A stretch of DNA of 64,000 nt. Origin: Azospirillum ramasamyi. Lineage in GTDB: Bacteria; Pseudomonadota; Alphaproteobacteria; Azospirillales; Azospirillaceae. Shown here piece after piece: positions 9,276-16,938 of this stretch (positions within the stretch are counted from its first letter, which is position 1; the number at the start of each line of letters is the position of its first letter). Under the pieces are notes generated by a model. It was not told where the DNA came from and made no database searches. It saw only the letters and a program-made list of their open reading frames with translations. The stretch lies in NCBI RefSeq assembly GCF_003233655.1, contig NZ_CP029835.1, positions 124,001 through 188,000 on the forward strand, in the 5' to 3' direction. The position numbers were made by a program, and so were the translations under genes.

Positions 9276-9953
9276 ATGGCTCGGATCATCAGTTTCGCCT
9301 CCACCAAGGGCGGCGTCGGCAAGACCAGTCTGGTCATGGCGCTCACCTCCGAACTGCGCCGGCGCGAGGCGAGCGTGCTGCTGCTCGACTGCGACCCCAA
9401 CCGGCATCTGGCCGAATGGGCGCGGCGGCGCAACGATGCCGGCGTGCGGGTGCTGGACGAGATCACGGAATCGAACGTCCGCCAGACGGTGCAGGAGAAT
9501 GCGCCGAGCTTCGACTATACGCTGATCGACCTTGCCGGCTTCGGCAACCTGACCATGCTCTACGCCTTCTCGGTCAGCGACGGGGTGCTGATCCCGACCC
9601 AGCAATCCTTCATGGACGTGAAGGAGACGGTTCGCACCTTCAAGGTGGTGGCGGATTCCGTCGGCGTTCTGAAACACACGCCGGCCTCCAGCGTGGTGAT
9701 CGTCCGCACCCAGGCCGCCATCGAATCCCGCGTCGACCGCCATGCCCGCGGCCTGCTGGACGAGCATGGCGTCCCGGCCTTCCGTACCGAGCTGATCGAG
9801 CGATCGCTCCTGAAGGAGATGACCTACACCGGCCACGGCCCGGGCGAGGTCAACCCGGACAGCAACGCCGACCTGAACGTCCGCGCCCTGACCGACGAAT
9901 TCGTCGCCTTCCTGGAAGCCTCCCCGGCCAACCCGCTGATTCCGCGGGGGTGA
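9276..9953 (+). CDS. ParA/MinD-type partition ATPase
   Basis: 225 residues beginning MARIISFASTKGGVGKTSLV, the deviant Walker A box of ParA ATPases (residues 11-17, KGGVGKT). LLLDCDPNRHLAEW (Walker A') and YTLIDLAGFGN (Walker B) follow. There is no N-terminal HTH, so it is a short ParA of the delta/VirC1/ParF class, which relies on a small DNA-binding partner. That partner is probably the RHH-like gene at 11863-12306, now separated by an IS630 insertion. TCATGA arrays lie on both sides. The cargo (replicon, or polar/protein cluster) is not shown by sequence. Confidence 0.88.
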   Translation: MARIISFASTKGGVGKTSLVMALTSELRRREASVLLLDCDPNRHLAEWARRRNDAGVRVLDEITESNVRQTVQENAPSFDYTLIDLAGFGNLTMLYAFSVSDGVLIPTQQSFMDVKETVRTFKVVADSVGVLKHTPASSVVIVRTQAAIESRVDRHARGLLDEHGVPAFRTELIERSLLKEMTYTGHGPGEVNPDSNADLNVRALTDEFVAFLEASPANPLIPRG

Positions 9954-9976
9954 GAGAGCGGCGGCTCCAGAAAAAA

Positions 9977-10168
9977 TCATGAAGCAATGTCATGGTATGA
10001 TATTTTGATTTTATGTCATGATTTCTTTGGGTTCGAACCGCAGGGGTAGGGATGTTGCGGGCGGAAGTTTGGGAGCCGTTCACCGGCAGCGGCTCTGAAC
10101 CGGCCGGACAGGGGCGATGGCAGACCAAAGCGCCCCCAAACAAATCATGCCATGATACTTTGTCATGA
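9977..10168. repeat. TCATGA sites downstream of parA
   Basis: Perfect TCATGA at 9977, 10016 and 10163, plus near-matches TCATGG (9990), TCATGC (10145) and CCATGA (10150). They end two bases before the IS630 target TA. With 11671-11814 they make one site-rich spacer between parA and its presumed partner that the IS has interrupted. Confidence 0.5.
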
Positions 10169-10172
10169 TTTA

Positions 10173-11219
10173 GAGCATCGCGCCTGAAATCTGAATCGAC
10201 AGTTGCGCTTGGGCCGTTGACGTGATTCACCGTTGTTGGAGGTGGATCATGGGGCGCAGCTATTCGTCGGACCTTCGGGTTCGGATTTACGGAGAGGTCG
10301 AGAAAGGCGGTTCGCGTCGGGCGGCGGCGCGCCGGTTCGATGTGAGCGCGAGCACGGGCGTGCGGCTTGCTCAGCGCATGGCGGCAACGGGCTCGCTGGA
10401 CCCGGCCCGGCAGGGGCGCCCACCGGGCGGTGGCAAGCTGGCCCCGCATGCCGAACTTCTGATCGGCTGGGTGGAGAAGCAAGGCGACATCACCATGCCC
10501 GAACTGGCGGCCAAGCTGAAGGCCGAGCGCGGGGTCACGGTCCACCCCGCCTCGCTGTCGCGCTTCCTGCTCGCCCGCGGCTTCACTGTCAAAAAAAACG
10601 GTGCTGGCGAGCGAGGCCGGTCGCGCTGACGTTGCTGAGGACCGCCGGAGTTGGCGCAGCCACCGTCAGCCCCGGATGCGCGAGGAGCCGGATCGGCTGG
10701 TGTTTCTCGACGAGACCGCAACCACCACGAAGATGACCCGACTGCGCGGACGGGCCAAGCGCGGCCAGCGGTTCAAGGCCACGGCGCCGTTTGGCCATTG
10801 GGGCACCCAGACCTTCATCGCTGCCCTGCGCTGCGACGGGCTGACCGCCCCGTGGATCATCAAGGGCGCGATGAACCGGACGCTCTTCGAGACCTATGTC
10901 GAGACACAACTCGCCCCGACCCTGCGGCCGGGCGATGTCGTCATCCTCGACAACCTATCCAGCCATAAGAGTGAAAAGGCCAAGGCCATCCTCAAGGAAC
11001 GTGGCGCTTGGTTCCTCTTCCTGCCGCCCTACAGTCCCGACCTCAACCCTATCGAAATGGCGTTCGCCAAGCTCAAAGCTCATCTCCGCCGCATCGGCGC
11101 CCGTACCATCGAGGAGTTGTGGAGGGCTGTCGGCTCTATCTGCGACCTCTACACACCAGACGAATGCTGGAACTACCTCAAACATGCAGGATATGCGTCA
11201 GATTAAACGCTCGAAACTC
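10173..11219 (+). mobile_element. IS630-family insertion sequence, 1047 bp
   Basis: The ends are imperfect inverted repeats: GAGCATCGCGCC... on the left against GAGTTTCGAGCG... (reverse complement of the right), both followed by AATCTGA. It is flanked by TA at 10171-10172 and 11220-11221, the target duplication expected of IS630/mariner elements. One transposase is encoded across a frame change at an A8 run (10591-10598). The element separates parA from its presumed RHH partner. Confidence 0.85.
10249..11206 (+). CDS. IS630-family transposase (two frames)
   Basis: The first frame starts at MGRSYSSDLRVRIYGEVEKG after a GGAGG Shine-Dalgarno and contains the N-terminal HTH (RRAAARRFDVSASTGVRLAQ). 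It reaches A8 at 10591-10598. Skipping one A joins it to the second frame (VLASEAGRADVAED onward), restoring the family-typical KKTVLASE sequence. The catalytic half shows DDE residues: LVFLDETATTTKM, VVILDNLSSHKS and LPPYSPDLNPIEMAFAKLK. IS630 transposases often use programmed frameshifting or slippage at such runs. Whether this is slippage or a one-base mutation cannot be decided by eye. Confidence 0.85.
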
Positions 11220-11360
11220 TAAGGCCCTGCTCTGAGGGCAAGCCGCTCACCCTGCCCGTCCACCGGAGAGGACTGATCGGCTGTTTGCCCACCGCTGGAT
11301 CACGGCCTCTGTAAGAAGACCGCGTTGGAACCGTGACAGGATTTGCCGATCTTCATGCCA

Positions 11361-11468
11361 GCGGCCCCGCAGGCCCGTGCCTGCGAAGGCAAGCAACCGG
11401 ACGGCCGCGCCCGCCGTTTGAGGGCGGGCGTAAAGCCTGATGTGTCAGGCTTTACGCTCGATGATATC
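11361..11468 (+). repeat. Mosaic palindromic repeat, copy 1 (partial)
   Basis: Same order as the full copy at 62256-62414 but lacking its left hairpin. It has GCGGCCCCGCAGGCC, then CGAAGGCAAGC, CGGACGGCCGCGCCCGCCG and the terminal hairpin with arms GCGTAAAGCCTGA / TCAGGCTTTACGC and loop TGTG. Relatives: 34640-34691, 44630-44789, 62256-62414. Confidence 0.75.
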
Positions 11469-11478
11469 AGTCGGCACG

Positions 11479-11513
11479 GATACCAGCCGCCACCATCAAT
11501 GACCGCCGATATC
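11479..11513. repeat. Second interspersed repeat, copy 1
   Basis: Begins GATACCAGCCGCCACCATC and ends in GACCGCCGATATC. It matches 61170-61204 at about 30 of 35 positions. Roughly palindromic (GATACCAG... against CTGGTATA in the other copy), so probably a small REP-like unit. Confidence 0.55.
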
Positions 11514-11670
11514 ACACCGCCTGCCACCCGCCTTCCGATGACCAGCGATGGGGAGAAGGGACGGGGGATGGAGTACGCGGAAACGCTCGGGCGGCGATTG
11601 CGGATTTCCTGGCGAACCGAACCGCCCATGGAACGGCTCGCCTTCACCCTCACCGCCTCATGTCCTTATT

Positions 11671-11814
11671 TCATGTGTTTTCATGATATCATGAATTTTC
11701 TTGCTGTCCGCCCTGTGGTTCCCACGCCACGCCTTCCGGCTTTCCGCGATGGCGAAGCCCACGCCCACCACATGCCGTGAAGACAGGACACCAAGTCATG
11801 ATATTGCTTCATGG
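11671..11814. repeat. TCATGA sites upstream of the RHH partner gene
   Basis: TCATGA at 11681 and 11689 (8 bp apart) and at 11796, with near-matches TCATGT (11671) and TCATGG (11809). The last pair lies about 50 bp before the start at 11863, where a self-repressing RHH protein would be expected to bind. Confidence 0.5.
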
Positions 11815-11862
11815 CTTATCCGTCCGGCTCCTCTGCCGGCAGCGCCTTCTCCCGGAGTGCCC

Positions 11863-12306
11863 ATGTCGACCGACAGCCCCGCCAAGCCGCCTCTGAAGCC
11901 TGCCGCCAAGCCGGCCCGTCCTCCGCTGGGCGGGATCGGGATCGGGATCGGCGGGCTGGGCACGGACGACATCGACCCGATCCGCCAATACGGATTGAGC
12001 AAGGGCTTCCTGCCGACCGAGACGGAGCCGCCCGCCCCAACCCAGGCCATCGTCCCTCAGGCCACCGCCCCCCAGGCCGCCATCGCCCAACCCGCCGTCC
12101 AGCCCGTCCCGGCACCCGCTCCCGCCATCGTCCGCCCGGCGCCGACCCGGCCGTGGCAGGCGATGCTGCCGGACTATCTGGTGGAGGAACTGCGCCAAGC
12201 CGCCGCACGCGAAGGCACCGCCCAGAAGGTGATCGTCCTGAAGGCATTGCGTCAGGCCGGCTTCCGGATCGACGACATCGATCTGCAGGACCTGCGGCGG
12301 CGTTGA
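11863..12306 (+). CDS. Putative ParA partner, C-terminal ribbon-helix-helix
   Basis: 147 residues from MSTDSPAKPPLKPAAKPARP, after a GGAG Shine-Dalgarno. Residues 1-90 are low-complexity Pro/Ala/Gln, likely disordered, with a glycine-isoleucine patch IGIGIGGLG. The last 50 residues (WQAMLPDYLVEELRQAAARE, then QKVIVLKALRQAGFRIDD) have the strand-helix-helix pattern of RHH DNA-binding proteins acting as small ParA adaptors. The position after parA, interrupted only by IS630 and repeats, supports pairing. Pairing is inferred; the fold is moderately clear. Confidence 0.65.
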   Translation: MSTDSPAKPPLKPAAKPARPPLGGIGIGIGGLGTDDIDPIRQYGLSKGFLPTETEPPAPTQAIVPQATAPQAAIAQPAVQPVPAPAPAIVRPAPTRPWQAMLPDYLVEELRQAAAREGTAQKVIVLKALRQAGFRIDDIDLQDLRRR

Positions 12307-12426
12307 CTCCCGGCCCGACACACAATGCACACAGGCGTGGCCGAAGGGACGGTTTGACTCTCCGGTAGTAGCCGTCTATCCCCTGCACACGCTCCAGACC
12401 GACTGCCGACCACCAGCGACGACGAG

Positions 12427-13863
12427 ATGAAGGCACACATTACCCTGGCCGCCCCGGCGCCGTCCCCTGCGGCAGCCTCGCCCCGTCCGGTATCGTCCGT
12501 CGCGGCGCCTGCCCAGACGGCTGCTCCCAAGGCGGCTCCCCAGCCCTCCGCCCAGGCGGGAGGCCACGGCCTTACCATCGACATGCTGGAACGGATGCTG
12601 GAGCAGCAGCCGAAGGATCCCAACGTGTGGAGCGCGCTCGGCGCACTGTTGCGGCAGGCCGGCAAGCCGGAGGCGGCGATCGCCTGCCAGCGGCGCGCGC
12701 TGGAGATCGACCAGCGCCATGTCGGCGCCTGGACCAATCTGGGCAACGTCCTGGGCGACGTGGAGCGCTATGACGAGGCCATCGCCGCGCAGGAGCATGC
12801 GGTGGTGCTGTCGGGCGGCAACGCCAACCTGCTGTCCAATCTGGTGGTGGCGCTGCGCCACGGCTGCCGGTTCGACCGCGCGCTGGAGATCCTGGACGCC
12901 GCCCTGCGCGCGCGGCCCGGCGACCCGAACCTGCTGTGGGACCGCGCCCTGACGCTGCTGCAGGTCGGCCGCTATGCCGAAGGCTTCCGCGACTACGACT
13001 CCCGCCTGTCGCTGCCCAGCTACCAGAACCGCATCGCGGACGGCCCGATGTGGGACGGCGGGCCGCTGAACGGCAAGACCATCCTGCTGACCACCGAACA
13101 GGGCTTCGGCGACGTGCTGCTGACCGCGCGCTATGTGCCGCTGGTCAAGGCGCGCGGCGGCCGGGTTCTGCTGGAATGCCATCCCGAGCTGCAGCGCCTG
13201 CTGTCCGGGCTGGAGGGCATCGACGGTTTCGTGCGCGCCGGCACCGCCTATCCGGCCTACGACGTCCATTGCCCGCTGATGAGCCTGCCGCACCGGCTGG
13301 GCACGACCATCGACACGGTGCCGCCGCCCACCCGTCTGAGCGTTCCGGCCGAAGCGCGCGAGAAGGCCGCCCGGCTGGTGCCCGGTCCCGACGGCACGGT
13401 CAAGGTCGGCATCATCTGGTCCGGCCGCGTCACCTTCAAGGACAACGCGCGCCGCGCCACCACGCTCAGCCGTTTCCTGCGCTTCCTCGACGTGCCGAAG
13501 GTGCGGCTCTACAGCATCCAGAAGGGACCGCCGGAGGCGGAGCTGGAGACGCTCGGCACCTCGACCCTCATCACGCCGCTGGGACCGCATTTCAACGATT
13601 TCGCCGACACCGCGGCGGTGCTGGAACGGCTCGATCTGGTGATCATGACCGACAGCTCGGTGGCGCATCTGGCCGGCTCGCTCGGCCGTCCGGTGTGGAA
13701 CCTGCTGCAGTTCATGCCCTACTGGGTCTATGGCGATAAGGGCGACACCACCCCCTGGTACCCGTCGATGCGCCTGTTCCGCCAGACCACGCCCGGCGAC
13801 TGGGACAGCGTGTTCGCCGCCGCCGAACAGGCCCTGCGTCAGGTGGTGGCGCTCAAGACCTGA
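12427..13863 (+). CDS. TPR protein with GT9-like C-terminal domain
   Basis: 478 residues. An Ala/Pro/Ser-rich N-terminus (about 45 residues) is followed by TPR repeats (PNVWSALGALLRQAGKPEAA, VGAWTNLGNVLGDVERYDEA). The GT-B half has TEQGFGDVLLTARYVPLV, VGIIWSGRVTF, DTAAVLERLDLVIMTDSSVA and GSLGRPVWNLLQFMPYW. It has the same architecture and motif order as 4853-6436, hence a paralogue. It sits 120 bp after the RHH gene on the same strand and may share its transcript. Presumed glycosyltransferase; acceptor unknown. Confidence 0.8.
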   Translation: MKAHITLAAPAPSPAAASPRPVSSVAAPAQTAAPKAAPQPSAQAGGHGLTIDMLERMLEQQPKDPNVWSALGALLRQAGKPEAAIACQRRALEIDQRHVGAWTNLGNVLGDVERYDEAIAAQEHAVVLSGGNANLLSNLVVALRHGCRFDRALEILDAALRARPGDPNLLWDRALTLLQVGRYAEGFRDYDSRLSLPSYQNRIADGPMWDGGPLNGKTILLTTEQGFGDVLLTARYVPLVKARGGRVLLECHPELQRLLSGLEGIDGFVRAGTAYPAYDVHCPLMSLPHRLGTTIDTVPPPTRLSVPAEAREKAARLVPGPDGTVKVGIIWSGRVTFKDNARRATTLSRFLRFLDVPKVRLYSIQKGPPEAELETLGTSTLITPLGPHFNDFADTAAVLERLDLVIMTDSSVAHLAGSLGRPVWNLLQFMPYWVYGDKGDTTPWYPSMRLFRQTTPGDWDSVFAAAEQALRQVVALKT

Positions 13864-13979
13864 CCGGCGCTTCCGCAGCTCCTCATTCGTCGCCACAACC
13901 ACGCTCCGCTGCCTTCGTCATGATGACCCCGGTTTCAAGAAACGGGGCATCCAGAAATCCCCGCGACGATCATCCTGTG

Positions 13980-14804
13980 TCAGCGGGCCCTGCCGGTCGG
14001 GACTGCTTCATCGTCTTCAGGGGACAAGGCGTTGAGCCTTGCTGTCACCCGGGCCGATGTTGCAGCCACCTCGGCCAGAGGGCCGGTGAGGTCGAGCGCC
14101 GGCGCGCTTGGTTGGGCTCGCCGCCGGGCTGAAGGGAGCGGCGCTCGCCCCACGGCTTCCGGCGAGGCCGGCGCCCCGGCGGGGGTGCCGTCGAGCACCC
14201 CGGTGTCGGCCAGCCCCATCGCCCGCAGATCGTCCAGATCGGGCAGGTCGGCCAGGCTTTCCAGGCCGAACCGGTCGAGGAAGGCGTCGGTGGTGACGAA
14301 GGTCAGCGGCGCCCCCGGACGCGGGCTGCGCGGCCCCGGCCCCACCAGCCCCGCCGCGCGCAGGCGGCCGATGGCGTCGGCATCGACGGTGCGGCCGAGC
14401 AGGCGCTCCAGATCGCGCCGGGTCAGCGGCTGGTGATAGGCGATGGTGGCGAGCAGCAGTTGGTCGGCCGGGCCGAGGACGGGCATGCCGGCGCCGGCGG
14501 GGCGCACCGCCCGCAGCACCGGGGCGAGATGGGGGCGGGTGCGGTGATGCCAGCCGCCGGCGACCGCCACCACGTCGTAGGGGCGCAGGCGCAGCTCGTC
14601 CCGGATGTCGGCGATCACCGCGTCGAGCGGGCAGGCATCGCCGACCACCCGCGCCAGCACCGCCCGCGGCACCGGCGTCGGCGAGGCGAAGATCACCGCC
14701 TCGACCCGGCTCATCCACTCGCGCCACCGCAGCTCGGGCGGCAGGTCGGCCAGTTCCCGGTCGAACGGCAGGTCATCGGCGGAAGTCGCAGGAGGCGGTG
14801 CCAT
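13980..14804 (-). CDS. ScpB-like SMC-Scp complex subunit (replicon-associated type)
   Basis: 274 residues. The N-terminal winged-helix half contains MSRVEAVIFASPTPVPRAVL, DELRLRPYDVVAVAGGWHHR and LLLATIAYHQPLTRRDLERL. A second winged helix ends DRFGLESLADLPDLDDLRAM. This is the divergent ScpB found in rhizobial and Azospirillum replicons next to DUF1403 and tyrosine-recombinase genes, not the housekeeping ScpB with ScpA. The C-terminal 70 residues are low complexity. It starts 10 bp after the DUF1403 stop and was co-transcribed with that gene before the transposon split it. A role in chromosome or replicon segregation is inferred from family and context. Confidence 0.75.
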   Translation of the reverse strand: MAPPPATSADDLPFDRELADLPPELRWREWMSRVEAVIFASPTPVPRAVLARVVGDACPLDAVIADIRDELRLRPYDVVAVAGGWHHRTRPHLAPVLRAVRPAGAGMPVLGPADQLLLATIAYHQPLTRRDLERLLGRTVDADAIGRLRAAGLVGPGPRSPRPGAPLTFVTTDAFLDRFGLESLADLPDLDDLRAMGLADTGVLDGTPAGAPASPEAVGRAPLPSARRRAQPSAPALDLTGPLAEVAATSARVTARLNALSPEDDEAVPTGRAR

Positions 14805-14814
14805 GGGTCCTCGC

Positions 14815-15128
14815 TCAGAGCCCGTAGAGGCGGGCAGTGGGGCGGCCGGTCAGCTCGCGGACGGCGCCGAGGGCGACCAGCCGGTCGAACAGGCGGCGGG
14901 CGGCGCGCTCGGGGATGAGGTCGCGCACCCCGGCCACCGACAGCGCGTCGCGGGCGAGCAGGCGGTCGACGACCCGCCCGGCGGCACGGGCGCGCAACCG
15001 CGGCCGCACCGCCTGGAGGGCGGCGGCGCGGTGGCCGAGCAGGACGAAGCGGTCGAGCGCCCGGGCGCTGCCGCGCAGCATCACAGTGGCGAGCGTGGCC
15101 CCGTCCAGGGCGCTGAGATCGACGCGCC
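14815..15128 (-). pseudogene. DUF1403 gene, 3' fragment (interrupted by transposon)
   Basis: Encodes the C-terminal part, VDLSALDGATLATVMLRGSA to GRPTARLYGL, with a winged-helix-like tail (VRDLIPERAARRLFDRLVAL). The upstream boundary is the left transposon end; 15124-15128 is the GCGCC target duplication. Joining position 15123 directly to 31242 (one GCGCC kept) continues the same frame from the 5' fragment and gives a 308-residue protein, the usual DUF1403 length. A GTG at 15084 could start an 89-residue remnant, but nothing suggests it is expressed as such. Confidence 0.85.
15124..15128. repeat. Target-site duplication GCGCC (left copy)
   Basis: Five bases immediately outside the left transposon end, identical to 31242-31246. 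A 5-bp duplication is the standard signature of Tn7/Tn5053-type transposition. Confidence 0.9.
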
Positions 15129-15152
15129 TGTCGCTTTCTCCTGAAAATCTTC
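15129..15152 (+). repeat. Transposon left terminal inverted repeat
   Basis: Starts TGTCGCTTTC. Pairs with 31218-31241 in inverted orientation, differing only at positions 12, 13 and 21 of 24. Confidence 0.9.
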
Positions 15153-15229
15153 ACGCTGCCTAACCAAGGTCGTATCGACGAATCAACAGGCTCAATGCAG
15201 AATTTGCGGCTGAAAAGCTTCTTGCTGCC
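15142..15229 (+). promoter_or_regulatory. Probable TniA-binding repeats, left end
   Basis: TGAAAATCTTCACGCTGCC at 15142-15160 and TGAAAAGCTTCTTGCTGCC at 15211-15229 match at 16 of 19 positions in the same orientation. Repeated 19-22 bp transposase-binding sites inside the end are typical of Tn7/Tn5053-type elements. The tniA start at 15259 follows directly, so the sites may also autoregulate the operon. Confidence 0.65.
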
Positions 15230-15258
15230 GAACGCTTTCGCGGGAGGGCCTCTGGGGC

Positions 15259-16938
15259 ATGGGACGGCGATCCGACGATCCACCCGATGACCCGCGCTGG
15301 TCCGAGGCCGAGCGCCTGGCCACACAGCTCGACCGCATCCTGGACCGCACCTCTCCGAAGAGCGAAGCACGGGCCGCCGCCGTCAATGATCTTGCCGCCC
15401 GCCTCAAACGGACGCCTCAGACGATCCGCAGCCATCTGCGCAAATACGGCCGGCGCCGCTTGGTCCGCGACCTGCTGCGCGACGATTCGGGGCGCGGTCC
15501 CAGATTGCCGTCAGAAGCCGAGACCATCGTCCGGACCGTCCTTGACGACAAGTATCTGACCCCGGAAGGGTGCTCCCTGAACGAGGCCACCATCGTGATC
15601 AACGGGCGCCTGGAAGGCGCTGGGCTGAAGCCTGTCTCGTTCAACACGGTGAAGAGCCGTCTCTGGAAGCATTGGACGGCCGAAGAGGTGGCGCGTCGGC
15701 GTGGCGAGACCATCAGGGTGCGCAAGCATCGGCACCGGGGCGGTTCGCTGGTGCCGGACTATCCTCTGCAAATCTGCCAGATCGACGAGACGGAAATCGA
15801 CGTGCTCGCTGTTGACGACGCGGGCCATCTGCTGAAGCGGCTTTGGCTCATCGTCCTGGTCGACGTGCTGACCCACATGATCCTGGGCTTCTGGCTGTGG
15901 CCGCGGTCGGCCAACCGGGAGGCGATCGGACTGTGCCTTCAGCACGCCATCCGCCCGAAGGGAGCGTATTTTCAGAAGTTCGGCATCGAAGCCACGGATG
16001 TCTTCGGCCGACCGGAGCGCATCATTTCGGATCGGGCGGCCTGGTACAAGGCTCTGAAAGGCCACCGCGGCCTGGAGGATCTCCGCATCACGGTGGATCC
16101 CCGGCATGGCGAGCCGCATATCCGCAACGTGGTCGAACGCCTGCAGGGATCGATCAACCAGCAGCTCCGCAAGGCTCGCGGGCAGACCGGCCGGTCCGTC
16201 GCCGACAGAGGCGACTATCCCGCCGAGGACCGCGCCTGCCTCACCTATGAGCAGATCGAGAAGGCGGCGGCCATCACCGCGTTCCGCATCTGCAACGGGG
16301 AGATGGATGAGAAAACCCGTAAACGCCCTGATCTTGAATGGAGCAAGCACGCCTCCCGCATTCCCGAGCATCTCCTGACCGTCGACTGGGAGGAGGTGCA
16401 ACTCGCTTTCCTGCCGGAAAGCACATGCAGCTTGTCCAGCAAAGGCATTGCGGCCTTCGGCCTCTTTTACTGGAAGCCGGACGATGTCCGGCTGGCCGAG
16501 CTTTACGCCAACCGCGGACGCGAAAAGCTACGGATCAAGGTCAACCGCAATGACGTCAGCCACATCTATCTGTGGCACCCGACGCTGACGCAGTGGCTCA
16601 CGGTTCCCCGCGCCGATGGCGTGCTGACCCCCATGACGGCCTGGGAACTGGACGCCCAGAATGGCCGGGAGCGCGAGGAGGCGGGCACCTCCTGGGCGGA
16701 GCGAGGGAAATCACGCGAAATGGTGGACGAGGCGCTGACTCCGCCCCCACGGCCTCGCAAGGCGCGGGTCAGCCGGAAGGCGGCCAGCGACGCCTTGGCG
16801 GCGCGCGTCGCCAGTGAGGCCCCCAAACCCTATGCGGCGGATATGGAGATCAACCGTCTCAAGACCACCGGAGACGGTTTGGGGCATTTGCCGGCGACGG
16901 ATGACAGTTTCGAGGTCGAGCACTGGGGGGCATCATGA
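15259..16938 (+). CDS. tniA: TniA/TnsB-like DDE transposase
   Basis: 559 residues. An N-terminal HTH region (VNDLAARLKRTPQTIRSHLR) precedes an rve/Mu-type catalytic core with D176 (LQICQIDETEID), D258 (RPERIISDRAAWY) and E293 (HIRNVVERLQGS). The 35-residue D-E spacing is canonical. A Mu_transpos_C-like beta region and a basic tail follow; the tail is expected to contact the AAA partner. The enzyme cuts and joins the TGT...ACA ends. Its stop overlaps the tniB start by 4 bp. No TnsA endonuclease is encoded beside it, so 5' ends would stay uncut and cointegrates would form. Confidence 0.92.
   Translation: MGRRSDDPPDDPRWSEAERLATQLDRILDRTSPKSEARAAAVNDLAARLKRTPQTIRSHLRKYGRRRLVRDLLRDDSGRGPRLPSEAETIVRTVLDDKYLTPEGCSLNEATIVINGRLEGAGLKPVSFNTVKSRLWKHWTAEEVARRRGETIRVRKHRHRGGSLVPDYPLQICQIDETEIDVLAVDDAGHLLKRLWLIVLVDVLTHMILGFWLWPRSANREAIGLCLQHAIRPKGAYFQKFGIEATDVFGRPERIISDRAAWYKALKGHRGLEDLRITVDPRHGEPHIRNVVERLQGSINQQLRKARGQTGRSVADRGDYPAEDRACLTYEQIEKAAAITAFRICNGEMDEKTRKRPDLEWSKHASRIPEHLLTVDWEEVQLAFLPESTCSLSSKGIAAFGLFYWKPDDVRLAELYANRGREKLRIKVNRNDVSHIYLWHPTLTQWLTVPRADGVLTPMTAWELDAQNGREREEAGTSWAERGKSREMVDEALTPPPRPRKARVSRKAASDALAARVASEAPKPYAADMEINRLKTTGDGLGHLPATDDSFEVEHWGAS

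Larger units (their letters stand above)
11220..11862. other. Repeat-rich intergenic spacer between IS630 and the RHH gene
   Basis: No supported gene. It contains a partial copy of the mosaic palindromic repeat (11361-11468), one copy of a second repeat family (11479-11513) and TCATGA sites (11671-11694, 11796-11814). The long open frames here read through the repeats and are not credible genes. Confidence 0.5.

Noticed and set aside
11343-11780. A 145-residue plus-strand ORF
   Set aside because: It reads through two interspersed repeats; the same residues (RARRLR, DVSGFTLDD) appear wherever the repeat is translated, so it is a repeat artefact.
13918-13923. Single TCATGA near the ScpB gene (also one at about 59395)
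   Set aside because: Isolated copies at a frequency expected by chance; no 7-8 bp partner.
15129-15259. Insertion at a glmS-type attTn7 site
   Set aside because: The target is inside a DUF1403 gene; no glmS end or other standard Tn7 attachment gene lies beside it.
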